From positions 3,051,001 through 3,115,000 of the forward strand of contig NC_015703.1 in assembly GCF_000218895.1 (NCBI RefSeq): a stretch of 64,000 nucleotides of DNA, given 5' to 3'. Position numbers and translations under genes: made by a program. The stretch comes from Runella slithyformis DSM 19594. Lineage in GTDB: Bacteria > Bacteroidota > Bacteroidia > Cytophagales > Spirosomataceae. The notes below the pieces were generated by a model that saw only the letters and a program-made list of their open reading frames with translations, ran no database searches and had not been told where the DNA came from. This document shows, piece after piece, positions 9,638 through 18,468 of the stretch (the first letter of the stretch is position 1; each line of letters begins with the position of its first letter).

Positions 9638-11440
9638 ATGAAACATCTGCTCCGAACGCTCCTCTTACTGGGTATATCGCTGAAATTATCGGCACAGGAT
9701 TACGTTTTTCTGGAAACGGAATCCTTTACCGACAAAGGCGGCTGGGTCATTGACCAGCAATCGTTTGTGGTCATGGGTTCGTCGTACCTCATGGCCCACG
9801 GCATGGGCCGTCCGGTAAAAGATGCCGCCACGACCGTTCCCTTTCCCAAAAAAGGAAAATATAGGGTTTGGGTACGTACCAAAGATTGGGCCCCGTTTCC
9901 GAAAGGTCCGGGCAAATTTCAGGTGGTATTCAATGGAAAACCGCTTAACCAAGTGTTTGGTGAAAGTGGCTCTGACGTGTGGAAATGGTATCCCGGCGGT
10001 GAAGTTGACGTCCAAAACGAGCAGATGAATGTAGCCCTGCACGATCTGACCGGGTTCAATGGCCGCTGTGATGCTATTCTGTTTACCAATGCACCTACGT
10101 TTATACCGCCCGATAAGCTCGAGGCCATGACGGCTTTTCGTAAACAACAACTGAAACTGACCGATGCGCCGGCTCAAGCTGATAACGTTGATCTGGTCGT
10201 CGTAGGCGGCGGCATCGCCGGCACCTGTGCGGCCATTTCGGCCTCGCGTATGGGTTTGAAAGTGGCCCTGATTCAGGACCGTCCGGTATTGGGAGGCAAT
10301 AACAGCTCCGAAATACGGGTGCATTTGATGGGCGACGTCGATAAAAACCATTACCCCAAACTCGGTCGCATCGTGCGGGAAATGGACAACGGAGACCCCG
10401 GCAACGGAAACCCCGATGCCAAAGAATACGGTGATGCTCGAAAAACGGCCATTGTGAAAGGAGAACGTAATATTTCGCTGTTTTTGAATACCCACGTGTA
10501 TAAAGTTGAAAAAAACGGGGATAAGATCGTGGCCGTGGTGGGACGCGACATTGCCACTAACAAAGAAACCCGCTTTACGGGTACGTTTTTCGCCGATTGC
10601 ACCGGCGATGGGACCATCGGTGACTTGGCAGGGGCAGAGTTCAGAATGGGCCGCGAAAGCAAAGCCGAAACCGGTGAATCGCTGGCGGCCGACAAAGCCG
10701 ATAATTTCACCCTGGGTACCTCCAACCTTTGGGCTTCGCTGGAGCGCGACACCGTGTCGTCGTTTCCGGAAACCCCGTGGGCGATTCAATTTTCTGACGA
10801 ATACCACATCGACGAAGCCAAAGCCGATTGGCAATGGGAAACGGGATTCGGAAATTTTAACACCATTACCGATGCTGAAAAAATACGCGATCACAACCTG
10901 CGGGCCATTTTCGGCAACTGGTCGTACCTGAAGAAACACAAGGCGACTAAATACGCCAAGCGTGAACTGGCGTGGGTGGCCTACATCGGCGGTAAACGTG
11001 AATCCCGCCGCCTGATGGGCGACCACGTGCTGACCCAAATGGACATTCAGGAGGGTAAACAATACCCCGATGGTACCGTAACGGCCACCTGGACCATCGA
11101 CCTACACTTTCCCGACGAGCGCAACAAAAAATACTTTGAAGGACAGGAGTTTTTTGCCGGTACCAAGCACATTAAAGTAGCTCCCTATACCATTCCGTAC
11201 CGCTGCCTGTATTCCAAAAATATCAATAATTTATTCATGGCCGGGCGCAACATCAGCACCACGCACGTGGCCTTTGGCAGCACGCGGGTGATGCGTACCT
11301 GCGGTATGATGGGTGAAGTGGTGGGCTTTGCGGCCTACCTGACCAAAAAGTACAGTACCTCACCCCGAGGAGTGTATCAGGAGCACCTGCCGGAGTTGAT
11401 GGCGATCATCAAAGACGAAACGCCGCCGGGCAAGCCTTAA
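9638..11440 (+). CDS. Exported FAD-dependent oxidoreductase
   Basis: Flavoprotein of the FAD_oxidored type, predicted to oxidise a carbohydrate or related alcohol outside the cytoplasm. Residues 1-19 are a Sec signal peptide without a twin-Arg motif. Residues 20-155 form a beta-sandwich, possibly carbohydrate binding. A Rossmann fold starts at 186 with VVVGGGIAG, followed by QDRPVLGGNNSSEIRV. ADCTGDGTIGDLAGAEFRMG (about 320) and YIGGKRESRRLMGDHVL (about 448) are further family blocks, and the FAD-binding C-terminal block is NLFMAGRNISTTHVAFGS. An apbE gene follows 47 bp later. Sec export of a flavoprotein is unusual and implies loading of the cofactor outside the cytoplasm. It shares long motifs with the leaderless paralogue at 22621-24972. 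Substrate unknown. Confidence 0.88.
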   Translation: MKHLLRTLLLLGISLKLSAQDYVFLETESFTDKGGWVIDQQSFVVMGSSYLMAHGMGRPVKDAATTVPFPKKGKYRVWVRTKDWAPFPKGPGKFQVVFNGKPLNQVFGESGSDVWKWYPGGEVDVQNEQMNVALHDLTGFNGRCDAILFTNAPTFIPPDKLEAMTAFRKQQLKLTDAPAQADNVDLVVVGGGIAGTCAAISASRMGLKVALIQDRPVLGGNNSSEIRVHLMGDVDKNHYPKLGRIVREMDNGDPGNGNPDAKEYGDARKTAIVKGERNISLFLNTHVYKVEKNGDKIVAVVGRDIATNKETRFTGTFFADCTGDGTIGDLAGAEFRMGRESKAETGESLAADKADNFTLGTSNLWASLERDTVSSFPETPWAIQFSDEYHIDEAKADWQWETGFGNFNTITDAEKIRDHNLRAIFGNWSYLKKHKATKYAKRELAWVAYIGGKRESRRLMGDHVLTQMDIQEGKQYPDGTVTATWTIDLHFPDERNKKYFEGQEFFAGTKHIKVAPYTIPYRCLYSKNINNLFMAGRNISTTHVAFGSTRVMRTCGMMGEVVGFAAYLTKKYSTSPRGVYQEHLPELMAIIKDETPPGKP

Positions 11441-11487
11441 AATACAGAGAAGCTGCTTTGCTCAACGTTACGTCTAAATTATTACGT

Positions 11488-12477
11488 ATGAAACCGCTGT
11501 TCCTCCTTCTTATCGCCTGCTTTCCTGCTTTTGGGCAGGGGCAGGCGGGTACGTCTTCGGAAGAGCCGATGATTCGCCTGACGGGAGAGGCGCAGGGGAC
11601 CGCCTATCATATCAAATACCGCGACGGACGGCAGCGTACGTTTCAAAAAGAAATTGACTCGTTGCTGGCCGACATTGACCGATCCCTCTCAATCTACCGC
11701 TCTGACTCGGAGATTTCGGAGTTCAATCGCTCAATGAGTCATCGGTTTCGATTGCCGCACTTTTACGCCGTACTCAAAAAATCGGCGGAGATCTTTCGCG
11801 CTGCGAAAGGGGCGTTTGACCCGACCGTGCTGCCTTTGGTGGAGGCCTATGGCTTCGGGCCGGCAAGACGACCGAAGGGAGCGCCGGTAAAGGTGGATTC
11901 TCTTTTGCAGTACGTTGGCTTTCAGTACATAACCTTTGATTCGGTGTCGGTGGCGAAACAAAAGCCCAACATTCGATTAGACCTTAATTCCATCGCGCAG
12001 GGCTACAGCGTGGACCAAGTGGCGGCCTTGCTGGAAGCGCAAAATATCCAACACTATATGGTGGAAATTGGCGGAGAGGTTCGGACGAAAGGTCAGAAAA
12101 GCAACGGACAGCCGTGGACCATCGGCATTGAAAATCCACTCATGCCCGCTCAATTGCAGACGACGCTCAAAATGCACGATCGGGCCATGACCACGGCGGG
12201 CAATTACCGAAACCGGTACGAGGCCAATGGGCAGGTGTTCAGTCACATCATCAATCCCAAAACGGGCGAAATGGAGCAGAGCGCTATTCTCAGTGTCACG
12301 GTTTTTGCGGAAGATGCCATTACTGCCGATGGGTACGATACCGCTTTTTTTGTGATGGGATTGGAAGCGGTAAAAGAGTTTTTAAGGACCCGAAAAGATA
12401 TGGACGTGTATGTGCTTTATACAGATGAAGCCGGTCGGTTGAACACCTTCTCAACCGAAGGGGTAAAGAATTTATAA
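11488..12477 (+). CDS. apbE: FAD:protein FMN transferase (ApbE)
   Basis: Periplasmic enzyme that takes FMN from FAD and links it covalently to Ser/Thr of exported target proteins. I chose the ATG at 11488 because it starts a clean signal peptide (MKPLFLLLIACFPAFGQG); the frame is open from 11458. Family motifs are present: GEAQGTAYHIKY, the DLNSIAQGYSVDQVA block, EIGGEVRTKG, GIENP and FSHIINPKTGEM, plus a C-terminal ADGYDTAFFVMG that carries metal-binding and active-site residues. Its position inside a polysaccharide locus, directly after an exported FAD oxidoreductase, is unusual and suggests a flavin-linked periplasmic step. No clear ApbE target motif was found in the neighbours. Confidence 0.93.
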   Translation: MKPLFLLLIACFPAFGQGQAGTSSEEPMIRLTGEAQGTAYHIKYRDGRQRTFQKEIDSLLADIDRSLSIYRSDSEISEFNRSMSHRFRLPHFYAVLKKSAEIFRAAKGAFDPTVLPLVEAYGFGPARRPKGAPVKVDSLLQYVGFQYITFDSVSVAKQKPNIRLDLNSIAQGYSVDQVAALLEAQNIQHYMVEIGGEVRTKGQKSNGQPWTIGIENPLMPAQLQTTLKMHDRAMTTAGNYRNRYEANGQVFSHIINPKTGEMEQSAILSVTVFAEDAITADGYDTAFFVMGLEAVKEFLRTRKDMDVYVLYTDEAGRLNTFSTEGVKNL

Positions 12478-12518
12478 CAAATCATCCGGCAAGGCCGGTC
12501 GTACTAAATCATAACTCA

Positions 12519-14423
12519 ATGCGCTTGTTTTTCATTTTACTCACTTGCTGTATAACTGCTTTCGCCCAACAGGAAAAAGTGCCGGTGCTGGTCAACCAAG
12601 CCGGTTATAATCTGGGGGAATCCAAACGCTTTGTATGCCCGGGCGCAAAGGATGGAGCCAAATTTAAGATCATCAATATGACAACCAACCAAGCCGTGTT
12701 TGAGGGACAAATCCTCAATCAGGAGGGTTGGTTTACGCGTTTTAATCCCATTTCAAAAGATGAATTTCGAATCGAAGTGGAGGGCGTGGGGACTTCCGTT
12801 CCTTTTTGGATCGCCGACCATTTACTGGAAAAAATAGCGTCAAAGCTGGGCTATGAGTTTTTTATTGATGTACGCGGCTCGGAAGATCCCATCAATGCCA
12901 ATCTGCCGAAAGTATACGGCGGAGGGCCGTCGCGGGATGGCGGGGCGTATGGCCTGGAAACCATTTTTGAGTGCCTGCAATATGCCTCTAATCCTGCCCT
13001 GTATGATCGTTGGAAAACCGAATTTGGGGATAAAAACGTGCCCGACCTGATAGAACTTATCCTTTGGCATGCCGAATTTGCTTACGCGCACGTCGCGTAT
13101 CAAGGCCCCGTCGGTACTCGCCACGGCTCATTGGGCTACGAAGGACAGCCGCGGATGCAGTACGATTATTGGAATTTGCTGGACCAGCTTTCGGTGGTGT
13201 GTGCGGCTTATCATGATTTTCTGAAACCGTATCTGCCCCGTGAAAAATACCTGAAATACCGCCGGGTATGCAATGAAAAATGGATGGAGTACGACCGTCA
13301 TAAGGTGGTGCGCTACTGGACCTACAGCAACAAATGGGTGGATGCCGGCTTTCAGGAATTCAACGAAATGGGGAATGCCTACGGCCAATCGGTATTCAGT
13401 AATCTGTTCATGTATCTGTGCGAAAAGAACGAGCCCGACGGCAAGCCCGAACGCTACCTGAAATGGGCGCAGGAAAGTGCCGCAGACATTATTCAACATT
13501 GGGATTTTAATAACCCCCGCCACATGTGGTGGATTCGGAACGCGGAGCACATTACCCCGCAGGCATTGGCCTATTTTCTGCTGGCCGCACCCGAGTCGGC
13601 ACCCAAAGGTACCAAAGAGAAATTGAGCGCCTGGGCCACGCACATGCACCAAAAGACCAATAATTTCTGGAAATACCGCGTCCACAGCGAGACCGAATGG
13701 GCGCATCCCAAAACCAAAGAACTGGGCGGAGCGCCCGCATTGGGCGGTTCGATGTTTGCCGTGGCGTATTTGCTGAACGACACCCGATTGCGTGATCTGG
13801 GCTGGGCGCAGGTAGATTTTGTGTTTGGCGTCAATCCCGTAGGAGCGCATTTGAGCAACAAAAGCCGGGAACGCATCGACATCGGCGGTTATTGGGAAGG
13901 CGTTGAACACGGCTGGCCCGCCGCGCATCCCAACGGTTACGGAATGTTGGGTAAAGTACGCGGCACGCTCGACGGTTCACCGTTGGATAAAGATTTTCAA
14001 AAAACAAAAACCGCCGTCGTGAGCGGAAATGAAAGTCAGGACCTGATTGGAAAAGATGCCTATGCCACCGAAGGCTGGTGCGTATCCAACCGAGGTTGGC
14101 AGGCCACGCTGACGTTTTCTACGCTGGGCAGTCATCAGGTAAAAATCCTGAATCGCGAAGGAAAAGAAATCGACCGGGCCAAAGCGGGCGAAACGGTTGT
14201 CATTGAGGTAAAGGCGGCTCTTAACAGGGACTGGAACCGGGTGGAGAAAGGACAGATCCTGTTGGCTGTCAATGGAAAAACCAATGCCCTGGACGTAACC
14301 GAAACGGGGGAGAATACGGGGGTGTTTAAGGTGGAGTATACCGTACCGGTCAAGGCGAAAGCCCTGACGGTGAGCTATGGATATTTAGGTATAGGAAAGA
14401 AGGCTACCCTGACCGTTCAATAA
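12519..14423 (+). CDS. GH9-related exported glycoside hydrolase
   Basis: Probable endo- or exo-acting hydrolase. Residues 1-16 are a signal peptide. Residues 20-105 match the Ig-like N-terminal domain of GH9 enzymes (VPVLVNQAGYNLGESKRFV). An (alpha/alpha)6-type domain follows to about residue 490, with RDGGAYGLETIFECLQYA, GAPALGGSMFAVAYLLND and FVFGVNPVGAHL, the last resembling the GH9 C-terminal NP-G block. The canonical DAGD and HHR motifs of cellulases are not evident, so cellulase activity should not be assumed. The C-terminal 140 residues are an extra beta-sandwich (about 500-634) rich in V/K/T, resembling a carbohydrate-binding or Ig domain. It lies 41 bp after apbE in the same operon. 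Confidence 0.7.
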   Translation: MRLFFILLTCCITAFAQQEKVPVLVNQAGYNLGESKRFVCPGAKDGAKFKIINMTTNQAVFEGQILNQEGWFTRFNPISKDEFRIEVEGVGTSVPFWIADHLLEKIASKLGYEFFIDVRGSEDPINANLPKVYGGGPSRDGGAYGLETIFECLQYASNPALYDRWKTEFGDKNVPDLIELILWHAEFAYAHVAYQGPVGTRHGSLGYEGQPRMQYDYWNLLDQLSVVCAAYHDFLKPYLPREKYLKYRRVCNEKWMEYDRHKVVRYWTYSNKWVDAGFQEFNEMGNAYGQSVFSNLFMYLCEKNEPDGKPERYLKWAQESAADIIQHWDFNNPRHMWWIRNAEHITPQALAYFLLAAPESAPKGTKEKLSAWATHMHQKTNNFWKYRVHSETEWAHPKTKELGGAPALGGSMFAVAYLLNDTRLRDLGWAQVDFVFGVNPVGAHLSNKSRERIDIGGYWEGVEHGWPAAHPNGYGMLGKVRGTLDGSPLDKDFQKTKTAVVSGNESQDLIGKDAYATEGWCVSNRGWQATLTFSTLGSHQVKILNREGKEIDRAKAGETVVIEVKAALNRDWNRVEKGQILLAVNGKTNALDVTETGENTGVFKVEYTVPVKAKALTVSYGYLGIGKKATLTVQ

Positions 14424-14483
14424 ATGATGTGCTGAAAAATAAGCGATTTTGACCACAAAGACTGACTTAATCCGGCAGAAAGC

Positions 14484-15557
14484 ATGACCCGACGTCATTT
14501 CATAGAAAGCGCGTTACCGCTGTTAACACTTACTGAGTTTAGCGGTATTCTGCACGAAGGACTTAACCTCAACGCGATGATGCAGCCCATTGAAAAACAG
14601 GCTGTTTTGCGCTCCGACGATTGGTTTATCTGGGGGGGAGGGGTTGTTAAAAAAGATAGAGTGTATCACATGCTGTTTGCCCGTTGGGAAAAAAAACACG
14701 GGTTTAATGCCTGGGTAACGCATTCCGAAATTGCCTATGCCACTTCCAAATCGCCGCTGGGTCCGTGGGAAGTCCACGGCAGGGCGTTGGGGATGGAGCC
14801 GCGAAAGGGGTTTTGGGATGCCGATAATCTGCATAATCCGCTCATTCAGGAATTTGAAGGGAAGTATTACCTTTATTATTCGGGCAATTACGGTCCGCAG
14901 GACGGCACTCGCGAAGGCTGGTGGATTCATCGCAACCACCAAAGGGCGGGCGTGGCCGTTGCCGACCACCCTGCGGGACCCTGGCGACGTTTTGACAAAC
15001 CGCTCATCGAACCCACCCCCAATGGCAGTGACCACCTGCTCACCAACTCGCCGACAGTAGCGCGACGCAAAGACGGTAAATACGTGCTGATTTATAAAGG
15101 GGTAAGTGACGGTAAAATGCCTTTTGGGGGGAAAGTACGAATGCACGTGGCACTGGGCGACAGCCCAACAGGGCCGTTTTTGAAGCAAAACGGTACCGTT
15201 TTTGGCGATGCCACCACGCAATTCCCCACCGATGATAATTTTATCTGGTCGCAGGACGGTGTGCTTTATGCCATTGTAAAGGACTACGCGGGTATTTTCT
15301 CTAAACACGGCAAAGAAGTACTGTTGTTGTTTGAATCGAAAGATGGGTTAGAGTGGAAAACGTCGAAGAATGATTTAGTGTCAAAATTTGAACTTAATTG
15401 GTCCGACGGCCGTAAAACTGCCCCGTTGCACCGCCTCGACCAGCCGCAGGTTTGGCTCGAAAACGGCAAACCGACGGTGTTGTTTTTGGCCGTCAAAGAA
15501 AAGCAGGATCACGATGACAGCGACCTGTCTTACAACGTACAGATAAGATTGAAATGA
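14484..15557 (+). CDS. Beta-propeller glycosidase-like protein (GH43/GH117-like)
   Basis: Probably a periplasmic glycosidase with a five-bladed beta-propeller. The N-terminus MTRRHFIESALPLL carries an RR-x-F motif and a hydrophobic stretch, so Tat export is possible, though the hydrophobic core is short. Blades repeat the pattern of Asp/Glu-flanked turns seen in GH43-type proteins: RSDDWFIWGGGVVKKDRVYH, GFWDADNLHNPLIQEFEGKYY with YLYYSGNYG, HLLTNSPTVARRKDGKYVLI and PTDDNFIWSQDGVLYAIVKD. Three acidic residues per active site are expected in this fold; candidates are D50, D112 and E126, but I cannot confirm them. The length of 357 is normal. Family assignment is approximate. Confidence 0.65.
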   Translation: MTRRHFIESALPLLTLTEFSGILHEGLNLNAMMQPIEKQAVLRSDDWFIWGGGVVKKDRVYHMLFARWEKKHGFNAWVTHSEIAYATSKSPLGPWEVHGRALGMEPRKGFWDADNLHNPLIQEFEGKYYLYYSGNYGPQDGTREGWWIHRNHQRAGVAVADHPAGPWRRFDKPLIEPTPNGSDHLLTNSPTVARRKDGKYVLIYKGVSDGKMPFGGKVRMHVALGDSPTGPFLKQNGTVFGDATTQFPTDDNFIWSQDGVLYAIVKDYAGIFSKHGKEVLLLFESKDGLEWKTSKNDLVSKFELNWSDGRKTAPLHRLDQPQVWLENGKPTVLFLAVKEKQDHDDSDLSYNVQIRLK

Positions 15558-15606
15558 AAATAGGGCCGCACCCGGTACAAAGAATGAACACGTAATAAAA
15601 AATGCA

Positions 15607-18117
15607 ATGTCTCAACTAAGACTGAATATACTCATACTGACTTTTTGGATAGGATGGAACAACACTTGGGGACAAAAGCCTTTGGTGTTGGAAAGTCCGT
15701 CAGTAAAAATGCGGTGGGAAAACAGCGCGCAAGGTTGGCAACTTAAAACGTTATCGGTCAAAAAGGGTCAAAGGTGGACGAATGTAGAAACGCCCTCCGG
15801 GGAAAATACGCTGCTGTATGCCGCCGAAAAACCCTCGGATACACCCGAGCAGATTGTGAAAAGCATTACGGGCGAAGAGTTCCCGGGCCCTAAATACCAC
15901 TACCAAACCAAATGGTGGGCCGAAAGCATCAGCCCTGTGTCGTTGAATACGGCGGGAAAAGCGGTTCATTTTTTTGCAAAGCAAGGCCGTCAAACTGCCG
16001 CAACTGCCTTAACTTTTGAGCACGAAACGGAAATGGCCCGCGTAACGACCGAATGGAGTGTTGACCCGAAATTTCCTGCGGATATCATCGTGAAACAAAC
16101 CCTGACGCCTAAAACCGCCGGCTACTTTTCGTTGGCTACGCCCACCATTGCCGCGGTCGGTGAGGCAGATATGGCTTGGGCCTCGGTACCGGGCTATTTT
16201 CAGGGAAATTACATTCAACCCAATTTTGCCTTAGCCTATGCCTATGGGCATGGAGTGCCCGCACTGCCTGCGGTGTACCGTGAACGCTCGGCGAGTACGC
16301 TAAGCCCGTTGGTGACGACCAAAAACGGTATCACTGTTTCGGTGATTCCGGACCCCGCGCTCTGCCGCGACCCATGGGAAAAAGACCAAAACACGCACCA
16401 ACACTGGAACATCGGACTTTCGCACAAAAACCGCCGATCGCAGCTTTCGCCCACGCTGTATTATCCTGTATTGGGTGAACCCAAATCTGAACTGAAAGCG
16501 GGGGAGACGATTACGTATTCGTTTCGTTACAGCCTGATCGACGGCGATTGGTTCAAGGCTGTCAACCATGCCGCTTACGATATTTATCAACTCAAAGAAG
16601 CCCTCTCGCTGCGCCAAAGCAAACAGTCGCTGACCGACCGTATCCAAAAAATGCACCGGTATCTGACCGATCCCAAAACGTCGCTTTGGAATATTGAAGA
16701 GTACAAAGGGTTGAAAATTGGCGCACAATCGTACCTGGGCGGTGTAGTCGGGTCCAACAAAGACGCCATGAAAAATTCTGATTACGGTGCGATGTGGATG
16801 CTGGCCAAGGCCACCAACGACAGTCTGTTGATCAAAAATGTATTGCCTTATGCGTTGAATTTCAAGGTTACGCAGCAAATTTCCGACGACGGTTTTTTCA
16901 AAGGGGCCTTGGCGGGTCAGTATTATTTGGCCAAGTCAAAACGCTTTACCGAAGAGTGGGGAGAAGTGGTGGAACCCATTGCCGTGACCTATTATACGAT
17001 GCTGGACATTGGCAATATTTTACTCTTTGAACCCAACAATCAACCCCTCAAAGAGCGGTTGCGGGCGGGGGCAGAATGGTTGCTGAAAAACCAAAAGCCC
17101 AACGGAAGCTGGGCCGTAGCCTACGACCGCAAAACCGAGCGGGAAGCGTTCCAAGACATTCAGGATGTACGCCCAACGTTTTATGGGTTGCTGGTGGCGC
17201 ATCGCATTCTCAAAGATGCCAAGTACTTGGCAGCCGCTCAAAAAGGAGCCGATTGGTTTGTAAAAAATGCCGTAGAAACGGGGAGTTTTTTGGGTGTCTG
17301 TGGAGATGCCCGCTATGCTCCCGATTTCGCCACGGCGCAGTCGGCGCAGGCCCTGCTGGATTTGTATGACCTCACGAAAGATGCAAAGTATAAAAACGCC
17401 GCCATTACGGCCGCCAAGGTCTATACCGCTTCCATTTATACCCATCCCGTTCCGAATCGAAGTCTCAAAACCGTCAACGGTACGCAGCGCGAAGATTGGG
17501 AGATTTCGCAGGCGGGGTTAAGTTTTGAACACGGCGGTATTTTCGGTTCTTCCAACATCCATGGCCCCATTCAACTGGCGAGCCATGCGGGGTTGTTTAT
17601 TCGGATGCATCAACTGACGAAAGAACCCATTTTTGCGGACATGGCAAGATCGGTGGCGTGGGGACGCGATGCCTTTGTGGATGCCAAAACGAGCGTGGCT
17701 TCGTACTATTGGAACGCCATGAATCGCGGTGCCGGGCCGTATCCGCACCATGCGTGGTGGCAGATCGGCTGGCTCACCGACTACCTCATGGCCGAAGCCG
17801 AACTGCGTTCCAACGGGCAGGTGATATTTCCGCGCGGATTTGTGACGCCCAAAGTGGGGCCGCACCAAAGCTACGGTTTTGCTGCCGGAACGATCAACGG
17901 TGAAAAAGCCAATCTTATCGTGAATGAAGACTTGGTCAAAGTAGATACTCCGACGATCGATTATATTTTGGCGGAGTCGGAAAAGAAGGACAAAGTCTTT
18001 GTGGTATTGCTGAATAATCGGGCACAGGCGACTGATTTTCAGGTAACTGTCAAAGGGACGTCAATAAGGAAACAGCTTCCGGCTGTTGGGTTTGAGGTAA
18101 TGGAGATTCAGAAATGA
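15607..18117 (+). CDS. Large exported alpha/alpha-barrel protein, putative glycosidase or lyase
   Basis: I cannot name this family with certainty. Residues 1-22 form a signal peptide (ILTFWIGWNNTWGQ). Residues 23-320 look like an all-beta sandwich domain. Residues 340-730 are an (alpha/alpha)-toroid with repeating helical hairpins: LRAGAEWLLKNQKPNGSWAV, FYGLLVAHRILKDAKYLAAA, AQSAQALLDLYDLTKDAKYK and NAAITAAKVYTASIY. A short C-terminal beta domain starts with GPHQSYGFAAGTING and ends the 836-residue protein. Such architecture is typical of periplasmic polysaccharide hydrolases and lyases. It follows the propeller gene by 49 bp in the same operon and precedes the palindrome array. Confidence 0.6.
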   Translation: MSQLRLNILILTFWIGWNNTWGQKPLVLESPSVKMRWENSAQGWQLKTLSVKKGQRWTNVETPSGENTLLYAAEKPSDTPEQIVKSITGEEFPGPKYHYQTKWWAESISPVSLNTAGKAVHFFAKQGRQTAATALTFEHETEMARVTTEWSVDPKFPADIIVKQTLTPKTAGYFSLATPTIAAVGEADMAWASVPGYFQGNYIQPNFALAYAYGHGVPALPAVYRERSASTLSPLVTTKNGITVSVIPDPALCRDPWEKDQNTHQHWNIGLSHKNRRSQLSPTLYYPVLGEPKSELKAGETITYSFRYSLIDGDWFKAVNHAAYDIYQLKEALSLRQSKQSLTDRIQKMHRYLTDPKTSLWNIEEYKGLKIGAQSYLGGVVGSNKDAMKNSDYGAMWMLAKATNDSLLIKNVLPYALNFKVTQQISDDGFFKGALAGQYYLAKSKRFTEEWGEVVEPIAVTYYTMLDIGNILLFEPNNQPLKERLRAGAEWLLKNQKPNGSWAVAYDRKTEREAFQDIQDVRPTFYGLLVAHRILKDAKYLAAAQKGADWFVKNAVETGSFLGVCGDARYAPDFATAQSAQALLDLYDLTKDAKYKNAAITAAKVYTASIYTHPVPNRSLKTVNGTQREDWEISQAGLSFEHGGIFGSSNIHGPIQLASHAGLFIRMHQLTKEPIFADMARSVAWGRDAFVDAKTSVASYYWNAMNRGAGPYPHHAWWQIGWLTDYLMAEAELRSNGQVIFPRGFVTPKVGPHQSYGFAAGTINGEKANLIVNEDLVKVDTPTIDYILAESEKKDKVFVVLLNNRAQATDFQVTVKGTSIRKQLPAVGFEVMEIQK

Positions 18118-18468
18118 TGAGAAAATGTTATTTTTTTCTAACCGGCAACAGCGTTTTTTTTAATAATAATGCTCGTCGGGATTCGTAATCCCGACGCCGT
18201 CTGATCGGGAATTTATAATCCCCAAATAATGGATTGAAAATTCCGCTCGTTGGGATTTGACATTCTAATGCTCGTTGGGATTTGTAATCCCGACGTTGCC
18301 TGGCGGGGATTTATAATCCCCGAATGACGGATTGTAAATCCGTTACAGTTTACTTTCGGAATACAATTCCGAAAGAGCGAAAAGAGCGAAAGCAGTATAC
18401 ATTCGGAATACAATTCTGAAAGAGCAATTTTACAATTATATTTTTTAATAAAACTAAGCAAAACCGTT
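18118..18468. repeat. Array of variable-stem palindromic repeats
   Basis: The 351-bp gap before the symporter gene is filled with short hairpins that share a GGATT-N3-AATCC core but differ in the outer stem. Exact or near-exact units lie at 18174-18196 (CGTCGGGATT arm), 18205-18223 (degenerate), 18231-18244, 18273-18295 (CGTTGGGATT arm paired with AATCCCGACG, a G-T pair), 18304-18322 (CGGGGATT arm), 18327-18343 (ACGGATT arm), 18353-18375 (CTTTCGGAAT arm) and 18402-18418. Units at 18174 and 18205, and at 18273 and 18304, form a two-hairpin module spaced 8-9 nt apart. The stems vary on both sides together, so pairing is kept. Confidence 0.9.

Noticed and set aside
9686-11062. 458-codon minus-strand frame opposite the exported FAD oxidoreductase
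   Set aside because: It is the antisense shadow of a gene with clear flavoprotein motifs and has no family features of its own.
12519-14423. Calling the GH9-related protein a cellulase
   Set aside because: The DAGD and HHR motifs of GH9 cellulases were not found, so the substrate is left open.
18118-18468. Group of transcription terminators
   Set aside because: The hairpins lack T-runs, and one module lies inside a coding sequence; a dispersed repeat family fits better.
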